Assembly: GCA_943788825.1 (NCBI GenBank)
Contig: CALSRT010000006.1
Coordinates: forward strand, 186,001-250,000
Length of the DNA stretch: 64,000 bases
DNA from: UBA4582 sp002389265
Lineage (GTDB): Bacteria > Pseudomonadota > Gammaproteobacteria > Pseudomonadales > Azotimanducaceae
Direction of reading: 5' to 3'
The stretch's first letter is position 1. Every line of letters begins with the position of its first letter. The translations under genes and the position numbers were made by a program. Below, piece after piece: positions 38,401 through 47,393 of the stretch. Under the pieces are notes generated by a model. The model was not told the DNA's origin. It worked only from the letters and a program-made list of their open reading frames with translations, and did not search any database.

Positions 38401-38623
38401 ACTCTCGAGCAGCGACATGGGCTTTGACGACGCCAGCCATAGAGCATTCATCGGTGATCGCCAACGCTTGATAACCCAAGTCAGCGGCTTGTTTGACGAG
38501 CTCCTCCGGTGATGAGGCGCCACGCAAAAAGGAGTAATGACTGATGCAGTGTAGTTCAGCATAGGGGCTTTTTTTGGGGTCGCGAAACCGGCCTGAAAGA
38601 GAGGGTGGGCCCGATAATGACAT
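35429..38623 (-). CDS. dnaE2: Error-prone DNA polymerase DnaE2
   Basis: A 1064-residue C-family polymerase of the DnaE2 (ImuC) type that carries out mutagenic translesion synthesis with ImuA and ImuB. The PHP domain starts YAELHCISHYSFLRGASSPEEL, the typical DnaE2 opening. The catalytic palm has CQGRGSAANSAVCY and PPDIDVDFEHERREEV; the C-terminal OB fold is VQVAGIVTGRQRPSSAAGV. The ATG at 38621-38623 is chosen: the frame runs to 38914, but the LexA box at 38664-38679 lies between and must be upstream of the start. SOS control is therefore expected. imuAB is 11 kb away rather than adjacent. Confidence 0.95.
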   Translation of the reverse strand: MSLSGPPSLSGRFRDPKKSPYAELHCISHYSFLRGASSPEELVKQAADLGYQALAITDECSMAGVVKAHVAARECGLKLLIGSQFYLTDDTHLILLAPNRAGYGQICNLITLGRRRASKGDYQLDLKDMAFGLSQCLAIWLPNTRRNRHGNPIQPDQNHTHTTGQWLAQHFSKRLWLGVEIFPDGQDMTAYQQAFGLSKAFELPLVACGDVHMHHPDRKALQDIVSAIRIGQPLRLAGKLLFAHGERHLRSLPLLASLYPPALLAETVRISDLCDFSLDELRYEYPQELVPPNLTPPQYLRQLVEAGASKRWPQGVKPKVRATIEKELRLIQDLQYEYYFLTVFDIVQFARDAQILCQGRGSAANSAVCYCLEITEVDPAKSDLLFERFISKERDEPPDIDVDFEHERREEVIQYIYKKYGRHRAALAASVVTYRPKSAVRDVGKALGMDLTLVEHLASSLSWWDKRDELLARFEAAGINPRSPIIGQFIDLIQQILGTPRHLSQHVGGFIISSGPLSQLVPIENAAMPDRTIIQWDKYDLEALGLLKVDILALGMLTAIRKTLNLINQYRHTRLDLASIPAEDPLTYQMLQRADSLGVFQVESRAQMSMLPRLKPACFYDLVIEVAIVRPGPIQGNMVHPYLKRRNGEEAVIYANEAVKSVLGRTLGVPIFQEQVIKLAVVAAGFSPGEADQLRRAMAAWKRKGGLEVFQQKLVNGMLARGHDQDFAERIFEQIKGFGDYGFPESHAASFALLVYFSAWLKCHEPAAFYCGLLNSQPMGFYSPSQLVQDARRHNIEIRPVDILYSDWESTLELPQPEATFAPRQPAVRLGLQRIKGLKTETIFRILHARKQQEIKDLDDIARRARLDRSDLGRLTEGGAFKSLAGHRYQTHWQARGILPDTELDATDAPSMVAESSGVYLAPPAETDDLRADYQSLGLTLGRHPMAMLRESGKPFSQCKSGTELTRLEHGQFVQVAGIVTGRQRPSSAAGVLFLTLEDECDNINIVIWTRILEQYRTAIIQGRLLKVKGILERQGAIIHVIAGHVEDLSHHLEHFALQSRDFK

Positions 38624-38663
38624 GATTTTTGGTTGAGTCCTGGTGGCTTGCTGGCAAATAGTA

Positions 38664-38679
38664 CTGTAAATATATACAG
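38664..38679 (-). promoter_or_regulatory. LexA box upstream of dnaE2
   Basis: CTGTAAATATATACAG, a CTG-N10-CAG LexA operator of the gammaproteobacterial type, 40 bp before the dnaE2 ATG. The same 16 bp occur at 52454-52469 before imuA. It lies in the 88-bp gap after the methyltransferase stop. Confidence 0.9.
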
Positions 38680-38711
38680 CTTTATTTGTCTGGGCAATAG
38701 CCGAGGTCAGA

Positions 38712-39770
38712 TCAAGCTGTTTTGGTGGCTGTCCGGTCAGGTTGCTGTTTGCTGAATAGATAGTGACCGACAAACCATTCGTGACCCTGGTTATAGGCGA
38801 ACAGGGTCTCGCTGGCCATAAAGAACATTCGCCAGCGGTTGAATTGAATGATCGGTGGGCGGGGATCAGGGGAGTGAACAAAGATCTCAAGAATTTGCGG
38901 TTTGAACTGATCACAGTAAACGAGCCAGGCAGCGCAAGTTTGCGCGTAGTGTGTGCCGTTGACAGGCCAGCGGTCTTCCAGGCTTAAATGGGCCTGGAAC
39001 TGTAACGGTAAATCCCAGGATGGCATCATCCCGCCACTGAAAAAATTAGCTGCTAACCAGTCGGATTCAGATTCGCTCTCAAAGAAGTAGGGGAAAGCCT
39101 GATGGCAAAAAATTTGGAAGAATAACTTGCCCTCGGGCTCGAGCCAGCCAGCAATACGTTCAAACAGTAAGTCATGATTACGCATATGTTCAAACATTTC
39201 GATAGAGACGACGCGATCAAATCTTTGTTCAGTATCAAAGTCGTTCATATCGCTACAAATAACCTCAATGTTCGCCAGGTCGCGCTTTTCGGCGGCACTA
39301 TCAATATAAGCTTTTTGAGATTCTGAATTTCCTAGCGCGACGATCTTACTGTCGGGATATTGTTCGGCCATCCAGAGTGTTAACGCACCCCAGCCACAAC
39401 CCAGTTCCAGTATGGTATTTGCACCATCAAGTTGAGCCCGCTCACAGGTGAGTTTCAACATGGCTGCTTCAGCTGCGCTGAGGTCAGTGGTGGGGGCGTC
39501 GAATAGTGCGCTGCTGTATTTTTTGTGTTCGCCCAATACTAAGTCAAAAAAATCGGTGGCAACATTGTAATGTTGTTGGTTGGCCTCAAGTGTGTTGATG
39601 GCCAAAGGGCTATCTTTCATCTGCGCCAACATGCTTTTTAAAGCCGGCATCTTTCGATACTGCTTGCGGGTTTGGCGGCGTCTTTGCTGGACAAGCATGC
39701 GGATGCCCGCTCGAGTCAGCAGGTCGGGCATATACCCTTGCTCCGCAAGATTGATCAAAGAAGTTAGCAT
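38712..39770 (-). CDS. Cyclopropane-fatty-acid-synthase-like SAM methyltransferase
   Basis: A 352-residue SAM-dependent methyltransferase of the CFA synthase / coclaurine N-methyltransferase group. LEANQQHYNVATDFFDLVLGEHKKYSSALF is the characteristic N-terminal region, ILELGCGWGALTLWMAEQYP the SAM motif I, and VVSIEMFEHMRNHDLLFERI the post-motif region. Canonical CFA synthases are near 380-420 residues, so a lipid or a small-molecule substrate are both possible. The gene ends 33 bp before the dnaE2 LexA box. Start at 39768-39770, no strong ribosome site. Confidence 0.82.
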   Translation of the reverse strand: MLTSLINLAEQGYMPDLLTRAGIRMLVQQRRRQTRKQYRKMPALKSMLAQMKDSPLAINTLEANQQHYNVATDFFDLVLGEHKKYSSALFDAPTTDLSAAEAAMLKLTCERAQLDGANTILELGCGWGALTLWMAEQYPDSKIVALGNSESQKAYIDSAAEKRDLANIEVICSDMNDFDTEQRFDRVVSIEMFEHMRNHDLLFERIAGWLEPEGKLFFQIFCHQAFPYFFESESESDWLAANFFSGGMMPSWDLPLQFQAHLSLEDRWPVNGTHYAQTCAAWLVYCDQFKPQILEIFVHSPDPRPPIIQFNRWRMFFMASETLFAYNQGHEWFVGHYLFSKQQPDRTATKTA

Positions 39771-40081
39771 TTTTCCTAAGAGCTTCCGTATCGAATGTCT
39801 GGTAAATCGGCTGCTGCTATTCTACCTATCGTGACAGGCAAAAACCCGAGTCGTCGCCGCAATACTGTTAAGCCGATATCATAATTCAATAGGCTTGCTA
39901 CCGATACCTAGGCGTGTCAATGTTTGTCCGTTGGCATAGCTTTGGCGGCTGCGTGTAGGGCCTGATGTGGCTGCGTGTTGTCATTAAGTCGGTGGTCTTG
40001 AGCGAGTTGCCGGGTGATGAAGATGAATGGTCTGTTGATTCAGCGTGCTTATAACGCAGATCGATCAAAAGGAGCGCGATA
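39771..40081. promoter_or_regulatory. Divergent intergenic region, 311 bp
   Basis: Between the methyltransferase and the dienelactone hydrolase gene. No ORF is convincing. A direct repeat GGCTGCGTGT occurs twice within about 30 bp near 39947-39982. AAAGGAG at about 40068-40074 is the ribosome site of the next gene. Promoters for both directions are expected but not identifiable by eye. Confidence 0.3.
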
Positions 40082-41020
40082 ATGACAAATAAACCTGTAA
40101 AGACAACGGCCGATTTCCCTCCAGAAGTTCTGTCGGCTTTCGATCAATACGTACATGGTGTTATTGACCGGCGCCAGTTTTTACGTCGTGCCAGTATAGT
40201 TACTGCCAGTGTCGCAAGTGCTGCCGCGATGTTGGATGCGTTAAACCCGCAATATGCGGGGGCCGCAGAGATAGACCCGCAAGACGCGAATATTGAGATT
40301 GAAAATTTGGCATACCCGTCGCCGAACGATTGGCAAGGTTACCTGGTGAAACCCGTTGGAGTGAAGGGGCCGTTGCCGGCGGTGCTGGTTATTCACGAGA
40401 ATCGGGGGCGCAACCCTTACATTGAAGATGTGGCTCGACGACTGGCCAACGCCGGTTTTATGGCTTTTGCGCCTGATGCGCTGACACCTTTTGGCGGCTG
40501 GCCAGGCAATGATGATGAGGGTCGAGCGTTGCAACGAAAATTAGACCCCGCTTTGATGCTGGAAAATTGGGTTGCCGCTTATCAGTATTTACAAGGCCGA
40601 GATGACTGTGATGGCCAAGTGGGCGCAGTAGGATTCTGCTATGGTGGTGGGGTCGTGAATGCGTTAGCTACCCAGTTACCGATGTTGAGTGCAGGGGTGG
40701 CCTATTATGGCAGGCCCGCCGATTTGAGCCGAGTCAATGCTATCAAATCACCGCTACAGCTACATAACGGCGAACGCGACGAGCGCTTGATGGCCGTAAT
40801 CCCGGCCTATGAGGCCGCCCTTCAAGTCGCTGGTATTGAGTTCGAGTCTTATGTCTATGCTGATGCGCACCACGGTTTTCATAATAATACGACGCCACGT
40901 TATAACGATGCAGCGGCTGACCTTGCCTGGGCACGTACCCTGACGTTTTTTAGAACCCATCTGGCCGCCAGCGCCAAACATTCGAGGGCTGACCAGATAG
41001 ATGAAAAAACCGTGCTTTAG
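40082..41020 (+). CDS. Dienelactone-hydrolase-family protein with Tat signal
   Basis: A 312-residue alpha/beta hydrolase. The N-terminal region has DRRQFLRRASIVTASVASAAAML, a twin-arginine signal (R-R-Q-F-L), so it is probably exported folded. The mature domain is DLH-like: Glu in HENRGRN, nucleophile Cys in GFCYGGG, Asp near NGERDER and His in DAHHGF. DLH proteins hydrolyse dienelactones or related esters; the exact substrate is unknown. It has a good ribosome site (AAAGGAG) and overlaps the 3' end of the convergent CoA-transferase by 4 bp. Confidence 0.85.
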   Translation: MTNKPVKTTADFPPEVLSAFDQYVHGVIDRRQFLRRASIVTASVASAAAMLDALNPQYAGAAEIDPQDANIEIENLAYPSPNDWQGYLVKPVGVKGPLPAVLVIHENRGRNPYIEDVARRLANAGFMAFAPDALTPFGGWPGNDDEGRALQRKLDPALMLENWVAAYQYLQGRDDCDGQVGAVGFCYGGGVVNALATQLPMLSAGVAYYGRPADLSRVNAIKSPLQLHNGERDERLMAVIPAYEAALQVAGIEFESYVYADAHHGFHNNTTPRYNDAAADLAWARTLTFFRTHLAASAKHSRADQIDEKTVL

Positions 41021-42225
41021 CGAATAATGTTGTCTGCTAACAGTTGTGATATTGCGGCATCATCGAAGCCGAACTGGGCTAAAACTGACAGGGTATGTTC
41101 GCCGATTTTAGGTGATCGAGTTTTTGGGCCGACGTCGGCTGTCTTGAAACGCATAGGGATACTAACGGTTCGATAGTCACCGATGTCTTCGTCGGTGAGC
41201 TGTGGAAACAGGTTGATAGCGTGGGCTTGTTCGTCACTTGCTACCTCATGGAGTCCTAGCACAGGTCCCCAGATCAGTCCGGCTGCGTCAAAGATGACGC
41301 CCCACTCATCACGGCTTTTGTCCGCCAGAACCCGGTCAATCTCAGGAACCAACACGGGCATCATCTGGTAGCGGCTGCGGGCATCAACAAATCGCTCATC
41401 AGCAAGCCATTCTTCTTTGCCCAGCGCTTTGCATAATTTGGCCCAGCCCGAGGCTTCTGGCATGTTGAACACGATCCAACGATCGTCGCCGCACGGGTAA
41501 CGGTTGGCCGTTGGCAGCAACATGTTTTCTCTTGAACGCTGTCTCACTGGTGCCTGGTCGATGGCAGTAGTCGCAAAATCGCTAGCTTGAGTCCAGACGG
41601 CAGTCTCATACAGCGAAGTCTCAACGACCTGGCCCGTGCCTGTGCGTTCGGCCAGGCGCAGGGCGCCGAGTATGGCGCCGACTAATGCCAGGCCGGTGGT
41701 GTGATCACCCTGGGCTGGGCGTGCCATCGGTACAATGCCATGGGGTCCTTCGCGCATGGCATCATAAAGACCTGAGCGGCCAAAGAAAGCCGTCACGTCG
41801 TAACCGGGACGCCAGGCATCTGGTCCTGTTGTACCGTAGCCGGTCAGTGTGGCGTGAACCAGGCTGGGGTTAATGGCCAGAAGTGTTTCCGGATCGAGCC
41901 GGAATTTTTCTTGGCGCTGGGCCAACAGATTACAGACGAATACCTGAGCTTTACTGCAGAGCTTATGAATGATGTCGATAGCCGCCGGATTGGTCAGGTC
42001 GACACAAATTGAGCGCTTACCGCGATTGTCGACGTCAAACTGAAAGTCATAGTCCCGCACGCCGTCGATCTTCGGTGGCCTACCATTGCTGCGCATAGGG
42101 TCGCCGTTCAGGGGCTCAACTTTGATCACAGTGGCGCCCATATCAGCCAAAATTGCCGCCGCGCTGGGTGCTGCCATCCAGTTGTCAATTTCTATAATCG
42201 TGATGTCATCTAGGGGTAGCGCCAC
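41017..42225 (-). CDS. CaiB/BaiF-type (family III) CoA-transferase
   Basis: A 402-residue family III CoA-transferase, which moves CoA between acyl-CoA and a free acid. The N-terminal WMAAPSAAAILADMGATVIKVEPLNGDPMR is typical. The nucleophilic Asp is in RPAQGDHTTGLAL. LTGYGTTGPDAWRPGYD and the C-terminal RYQMMPVLVPEIDRVL region fit the fold. The substrate is unpredictable from sequence. It lies downstream of the TauD-like gene on the same strand (138 bp gap). Confidence 0.88.
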   Translation of the reverse strand: MALPLDDITIIEIDNWMAAPSAAAILADMGATVIKVEPLNGDPMRSNGRPPKIDGVRDYDFQFDVDNRGKRSICVDLTNPAAIDIIHKLCSKAQVFVCNLLAQRQEKFRLDPETLLAINPSLVHATLTGYGTTGPDAWRPGYDVTAFFGRSGLYDAMREGPHGIVPMARPAQGDHTTGLALVGAILGALRLAERTGTGQVVETSLYETAVWTQASDFATTAIDQAPVRQRSRENMLLPTANRYPCGDDRWIVFNMPEASGWAKLCKALGKEEWLADERFVDARSRYQMMPVLVPEIDRVLADKSRDEWGVIFDAAGLIWGPVLGLHEVASDEQAHAINLFPQLTDEDIGDYRTVSIPMRFKTADVGPKTRSPKIGEHTLSVLAQFGFDDAAISQLLADNIIR

Positions 42226-42363
42226 AGTAACTCCTGTTTGCTTTATTTCGAAGGGGCAATAATACCTTGTTTAATTATTGATGGTGCAAAATCAACCAGT
42301 GTATATCCAGGGTTGATGGACGTGGCTCAGGCACAGCTATAACGCCAAATAAAGGCCAAGAAA

Positions 42364-43263
42364 TTAGTTTTGAGCCTGATCCTTCAGATACATAAAAAGT
42401 TGCCGATCATGACGGCTGGTGGCCGACAAGCTGCCGGCACGCACATAAGGTGCCCAGGGTGAAGGTGCTACGCCTTCGACTTTATCTCCCATAATGGTGA
42501 CTCGCTGGATAATTCGTTCGCCAATAAAGTCGTTCAAGACAAAGTGTTGGGTACAGCGGTTGTCCCACATAGCGATGGTACCTTCAGTCCAGGACTTACG
42601 GACCGTAAACCGCGGTTGAGCGACCCATTGCGTCAGGTACGTCAGCAGCGCGGCACTTTCGCCGGCGTTCATCTCAACGATACGGCGGGTGAAGTGTTCA
42701 TTGACGTATAGCGCCTTGCGCCCGGTAACCGGGTGCACTCGAACTACTGGATGAATAGTCATCTGATCCGGGCGATTGTGGGGGGCAGCGTCGTGCAGTG
42801 CTGTCAAGCCTTCACAAAGGGCTTGCATGGGTGGTGATAATTCATCATATGCGGCGTAAAGGCTGGCCCACATGGTGTCTCCACCTACTGCCGGTGACTT
42901 CACCATATGCAGAATTGACATCAGTGCAGGGCTGTCTTGAAAGGTAATGTCAGTGTGCCACTCATCGGCTATGCCGCCTTGGGTTGCGACCAGCTCAAAC
43001 AACTCTGGGTATTCGACATGGTTGCTGTCTTTTAAATTGGGGTGGCCCTCGAGTTCACCAAATTGACGCCCGAACGCGATATGTTCGGCTTTGCTAGGGG
43101 ATTGATCGGGGAAAAATAGTACTAAATGTTCGATCAGTAATGCCTTGATGGCGTCGATGTCACTGGCTGAGGCCGTGGCCACCGAGGGTCCGCGGATATC
43201 GGCGCCGAGTGAGCCGGATAGCGGAGTGACTTGCCAATCGTTCGGGATAATAGCCGTCGGCAT
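42364..43263 (-). CDS. TauD/TfdA-family Fe(II)/2-oxoglutarate dioxygenase
   Basis: A 299-residue non-heme iron dioxygenase. His103 and Asp105 (EWHTDITF) with His240 (TQHFVLNDF) form the iron facial triad; Arg in ERIIQRVTI binds 2-oxoglutarate. The family oxidises taurine, alkyl sulfates, 2,4-D and others; the substrate here is open. The ATG at 43261-43263 is preferred since AGGAAG precedes it; an upstream frame to 43302 has no such site. With the CoA-transferase and hydrolase it suggests a small catabolic cluster. Confidence 0.88.
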   Translation of the reverse strand: MPTAIIPNDWQVTPLSGSLGADIRGPSVATASASDIDAIKALLIEHLVLFFPDQSPSKAEHIAFGRQFGELEGHPNLKDSNHVEYPELFELVATQGGIADEWHTDITFQDSPALMSILHMVKSPAVGGDTMWASLYAAYDELSPPMQALCEGLTALHDAAPHNRPDQMTIHPVVRVHPVTGRKALYVNEHFTRRIVEMNAGESAALLTYLTQWVAQPRFTVRKSWTEGTIAMWDNRCTQHFVLNDFIGERIIQRVTIMGDKVEGVAPSPWAPYVRAGSLSATSRHDRQLFMYLKDQAQN

Positions 43264-43398
43264 GGGGGCGCTTCCTGTGTGAGATGATCGTTTTTTCAGC
43301 ATAAACTAGCGTGACAAAAACTGACAGTAGACCGCGCCGAAGATTTTTCGCCATCAACAACGACGATTGGCCGTGATGGTGATACCTGGCTGGGCGAT

Positions 43399-44766
43399 CT
43401 AGTTGAAGTCATCTTCTAAAACGATCTGGATTGGCAGGCCACCACCAGTTGCGTCCGTGAGGTGAAAACGATAAATCTTGTCATTCTGCAGTTCCACAGC
43501 TAACGGACCGAAGACGATGTCCTTGGTGCCGGCATCTGTGACGATCAAGTCGTAGCTGCCCTGTTCGAAGCTCATGCCGGCGGTGCTGAGTAATGAATTA
43601 TTAAAGCTCCTGGGTGACGCATTCTCGATACTGGTTGACGGTGCTACGAAGTAGTAATCGAGCAAGCCGCTGCTGGGCGATGCATGGGTTCCCGTGAGGA
43701 CAAATCGCGTGGCGATGTTCCGGTTATCCTCTGGCGTTAATGCTAGGCTCGGTCCTGTGTCGGTGCTCAGTCCCGTAATAGTCAGCGTGTAAAAATTACC
43801 TTGCTCGACGGTGGGCGTAGCCTCAGCCAATATCGTTGTAGCATCGCCGGTGGGTGTCAATTTGAGGGTTAACTGACCGCGAAGGTCGGTAAGTATGTTG
43901 TCCGTCATCTCATTAAAGGTGACGTTAGCGGCAAACAGCTCATCATTGAAGAATATGTCAATCGGCCCTTGATCAGGCAGGGTGTTTATCGCGCGAATCG
44001 CGGCGGGTAATTCTTCTAGAACGAAGAATTGAGTCCCGGTGACGCTGAGATTGGCGACTCGAACACCTTTGCCTTCAGGACCAAAATAATCCGTCAAGAC
44101 TAGCATGGCTCGGCTCTTGGCCGGCAGATCAAAGCTTCCCGAGCGCCAGAGTATCTGGGCGTCAGTGGGTGCTGTGCCGGTTGCCGGCAGCGAGCTCACT
44201 GCAAAAAGTTCATAGCGTTCGCCGCTGCTGGGATTGAGTGTCAAGGACTCGGTGAACTGTCCCAAGAGTACAGTTGTCGGTGCGCTAAAATCATTATCTT
44301 GAACTAGCAGGAATCCCACCTCTGCGCTCAAGCTGTTGGCTGCATGGACAATTTGAACCTCTGTATAGTCGGCGGGGGTGTCAGTTGACGGTGCATTCTG
44401 GATCTCCAAAACCACTGGGCTGTTGATCGTCCCGGCAATGATCACCGTCGCCTGGGTGTCGGTGGGAACGGTCAGTCGGCGATCGAGCAGTAGTTCTCTT
44501 TGTCCATCAGGAAAGTGGAAAACTTCCATCTTCCGTGGCAGGCCTGGCAATATATTGAAAAATGCTGATCCTTCGCTGAAATTCAGAGTCGCTTGAGTGA
44601 GGTTGTCTACGGATACCCTGAGTGTCGTGGAGTCAGGGACGGCGTTGAATACCCGAACAAAGCCCTTCGGTACAAGGATCGGTTCAACAAAACCTTCCTC
44701 GGTACCGCAAGCGGCCAGGAACAGAAGTGTCGCAAGGGCTAAAACTACATTGATCGAACGTCGCAT
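43399..44766 (-). CDS. DUF4397 lipoprotein
   Basis: A 455-residue lipoprotein. The signal ends LLFLAAC (Cys near 20). The body has repeats of the DUF4397 beta-sandwich: GFVRVFNAVPDSTTLRVSVDN, then VQIVHAANSLSAEVGFLL and later RAINTLPDQGPIDIFFND. Such proteins are found on outer surfaces of bacteria, with no known reaction. The ATG at 44764-44766 is chosen over a TTG two codons upstream. It is alone, with no partner nearby. Confidence 0.8.
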   Translation of the reverse strand: MRRSINVVLALATLLFLAACGTEEGFVEPILVPKGFVRVFNAVPDSTTLRVSVDNLTQATLNFSEGSAFFNILPGLPRKMEVFHFPDGQRELLLDRRLTVPTDTQATVIIAGTINSPVVLEIQNAPSTDTPADYTEVQIVHAANSLSAEVGFLLVQDNDFSAPTTVLLGQFTESLTLNPSSGERYELFAVSSLPATGTAPTDAQILWRSGSFDLPAKSRAMLVLTDYFGPEGKGVRVANLSVTGTQFFVLEELPAAIRAINTLPDQGPIDIFFNDELFAANVTFNEMTDNILTDLRGQLTLKLTPTGDATTILAEATPTVEQGNFYTLTITGLSTDTGPSLALTPEDNRNIATRFVLTGTHASPSSGLLDYYFVAPSTSIENASPRSFNNSLLSTAGMSFEQGSYDLIVTDAGTKDIVFGPLAVELQNDKIYRFHLTDATGGGLPIQIVLEDDFN

Positions 44767-44858
44767 AGACAATCTTCTTAAAACTCAAGGAAATTCAAGG
44801 CGCAACAATAGTTGATATTGACCGTTGATGCCAGCGACAAGCGAGCTCCAAAGGCCTG

Positions 44859-45650
44859 TCAGGCCTGAAAAATGTTACGAAAAGCAACGATGCTGGCGGC
44901 GGTACTGACATTCAGTGACTCTACGCCATGATTCAGCGGGATACCGACCAATTCATCGCACAGGGCGACGATTTCGGGACTGAGGCCATCCGTTTCATTG
45001 CCTAGGATGAAAACCTGCTTGCCAGTGGTTGGGATGGCTTGAATTGAACGCCGGCCACCGGCTGCCAGACCCAGTACCGAGAAGTGGTTGGTTTTGAGTT
45101 GCTGCAGGGCCGGACCCAGCTCGTCACAATAGTAGATAGGCACTTTCAAGACTGTGCCGGCACTGGCTTTAATCACCAGCGGATCAATGCGGGCACAGCC
45201 TTTTTGTGGCAACAGCAGACCAGCACAAGGGGATGCGCCCACCGCGCGGATGATCAACCCGAGGTTCTGTGGGTTCGTGACTCTGTCGAGGGCAATCAGA
45301 TCCAGGCTGGCATTGGGGTGGTCCTGAGCAAGCTGGCATAGATTGGCCAGCGGTTGATAGCCTGGCGCTTCAATATCTATGGCGACACCTTGATCCTGAC
45401 GGCCGTTCCGTGAGATCCGCGCCAGCGCCTCACGGCTGTGATAGCAAATCTCGACGTTTTTGGCTTCTGCCAGGCTAATGATATCGGCAATAATACCGTT
45501 AGTCTTATTGGATTGCGCCAGATGCAGTCGAAACGGTGTGGTCCCGGCGGTGGTCAAGGCTTCATACACAGGTTTGCGCCCATAGATTGTCAGCAGGCTG
45601 TCAAAAAATGACTTGCGCTGTGTGTAGCGTTCTTTTTCGGGCTCAGACAT
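44859..45650 (-). CDS. TrmH-family (SpoU) RNA methyltransferase
   Basis: A 263-residue SPOUT methyltransferase. After an N-terminal substrate-binding domain (YGRKPVYEALTT), the catalytic part has the three SpoU motifs: DRVTNPQNLGLIIRAVGA, FILGNETDGLS and VGIPLNHGVESLNVSTAASIV, which form the SAM-binding knot. It probably 2'-O-methylates a ribose in rRNA or tRNA; the site is not predictable. The start at 45648-45650 follows a weak ribosome site; an extension to 45659 is possible. Confidence 0.87.
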   Translation of the reverse strand: MSEPEKERYTQRKSFFDSLLTIYGRKPVYEALTTAGTTPFRLHLAQSNKTNGIIADIISLAEAKNVEICYHSREALARISRNGRQDQGVAIDIEAPGYQPLANLCQLAQDHPNASLDLIALDRVTNPQNLGLIIRAVGASPCAGLLLPQKGCARIDPLVIKASAGTVLKVPIYYCDELGPALQQLKTNHFSVLGLAAGGRRSIQAIPTTGKQVFILGNETDGLSPEIVALCDELVGIPLNHGVESLNVSTAASIVAFRNIFQA

Positions 45651-45884
45651 GGGTATCAACTTAACATGGTTAATCGGTTCGCAAACTTACGGCAGACTAC
45701 TGGAGACCGAACGGGCAAGTTAACAGGCCGGCATCAGTCAGCTATGTTGACACAATTTCGAGTGTTGATGTAGGTCTCATTGGATCGCTTCTAAGTGATC
45801 ATAGTGCCTGTGGTTTAAGGCTGCCCTCGAAGTGGAAATTACGCTACGCTGACGATTCTTCGATGGCTAAAGGATGAGTCTGAT

Positions 45885-47393
45885 TTGAAATTCCCGATAC
45901 TGGTCCCAGGTCTAATCAGTTTATTGCTGCTGACAGGTTGTGGGGTGGCGGATGAGCAGCTCGCCGTGGCGCCTGCAGAGACAATCCTGCTGGGTTCTTG
46001 TGAGCGTCCCGATGACCCGGCCTTGGTGCGTGTTTTTAGCGAGGCACAATGCGCTCTGATCAAGGTTGCCGAAAACCCCAAACAGCCTGATGGCCGGCAG
46101 ATAGAGCTTGCGGTGATGGTGCTGCCCGCGATCGCGCGAGTTGCCAAGCCTGATCCGATTTTCTATCTTGCCGGGGGGCCTGGACAGTCGGCGATTACCA
46201 GTGGCCCTATTGTCTTCAGTGCCTTGCTGGAGCTGCGTAGGCAGCGGGAAGTCATACTGGTTGATCAGCGAGGCACCGGCCGGTCTAACAACTTGAGCTG
46301 TGTGGCGCCGGAAGCCCCAGAGGATTTTACTTTATCATCAGCGGCGGCATTAGCCGTGGAAGTGAACAAACTCAAAGATTGCTTGCCGACGCTGGATGCG
46401 GATCCGGCGCTATACACAACCTCGATCGCCGTGGGTGATCTCGATCTTGTCAGGCGGGCGCTGGGTTATGAGCAGATTAATTTGTTGGGAATCTCCTATG
46501 GCACCCGGGTTGCACTGGTATACCTGCGGCAATTTAGCAGTCATGTCAGGTCATTGATTCTCGATGGCGTAGCGCCGCCTTCGGTTAATATTCTGGCAGG
46601 CGCTTCCGCAGATACTGATGCTGCGCTTGATCGACTCTTTCACGATTGCCAATCGTCTTTAGCGTGTGCACAGGCATTCCCCGATCTACGCGACCATTTC
46701 ATTGCCTTGACCCAGCGCTTGAGAGATAACCCTGTCGAGGCGGAATTCCGCCATCCCAGGACCGGCGCGTCTATTCTGGTGACAATCGATCACGCCCTCA
46801 TGGCTCGACTGGTACGTCAGGTGCTCTATCATCGTACGCTGTCAACATTGCTGCCTTTAGCTTTGAGCCAGGCAGGTCAGGGCGACTACCAGGCCCTGCT
46901 GACACTCGGTTATCAATTTCATGACGACAGTGACTCAATCAGTACCGGTATGATGGCGTCAGTGTTTTGTGCTGAAGATATGACTCAGGCTATTGGCTCG
47001 ACGAGGGCTAGTCAGTATTTTGCCAATTCTATGAACGAGCTAATGGTGGAAGTGTGTCAATTTTGGCCTCGTGGTGAGGTGGCTGCTGAGTATTTTCAGG
47101 CCGTCAGCAGTGATCTGCCAGTGCTGCTGTTATCGGGCGAGCTTGACCCGGTAACGCCGCCAAAATATGCCGAGCAAGCGGCCCAGACACTCACCAATTC
47201 ACGCCATCTTATCATCCAGGGCGTGGGTCATAATGCTGGTTTTACCGGTTGCGTGCCCGACCTGATGGTCGAGTTTATTGAGCAATTAGCGCCACAGAAT
47301 CTGGCAGCGAGCTGTCTTGGTTTGATTCGTCGACCGCCATTTTTTACCAGTGCTGCAGGACCGCAGTCGCAATTGGGGATGATGGATGATTGA
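45885..47393 (+). CDS. Secreted alpha/beta hydrolase (tripeptidyl-aminopeptidase-like) lipoprotein
   Basis: A 502-residue protein with lipoprotein signal (LLLLTGC, Cys at 19). It carries an alpha/beta-hydrolase fold: oxyanion region LAGGPGQSAI, VDQRGTGRSNNLSC, nucleophile elbow GISYGTR, Asp in SGELDPVTPP and His in GVGHNAGF. This arrangement is that of the TAP/prolyl aminopeptidase group (peptidase S33-like). The start is TTG at 45885 with AAAGGA upstream; there is no ATG that gives a signal. It overlaps the following ABC ATPase gene by 8 bp. Confidence 0.82.
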   Translation: MKFPILVPGLISLLLLTGCGVADEQLAVAPAETILLGSCERPDDPALVRVFSEAQCALIKVAENPKQPDGRQIELAVMVLPAIARVAKPDPIFYLAGGPGQSAITSGPIVFSALLELRRQREVILVDQRGTGRSNNLSCVAPEAPEDFTLSSAAALAVEVNKLKDCLPTLDADPALYTTSIAVGDLDLVRRALGYEQINLLGISYGTRVALVYLRQFSSHVRSLILDGVAPPSVNILAGASADTDAALDRLFHDCQSSLACAQAFPDLRDHFIALTQRLRDNPVEAEFRHPRTGASILVTIDHALMARLVRQVLYHRTLSTLLPLALSQAGQGDYQALLTLGYQFHDDSDSISTGMMASVFCAEDMTQAIGSTRASQYFANSMNELMVEVCQFWPRGEVAAEYFQAVSSDLPVLLLSGELDPVTPPKYAEQAAQTLTNSRHLIIQGVGHNAGFTGCVPDLMVEFIEQLAPQNLAASCLGLIRRPPFFTSAAGPQSQLGMMDD

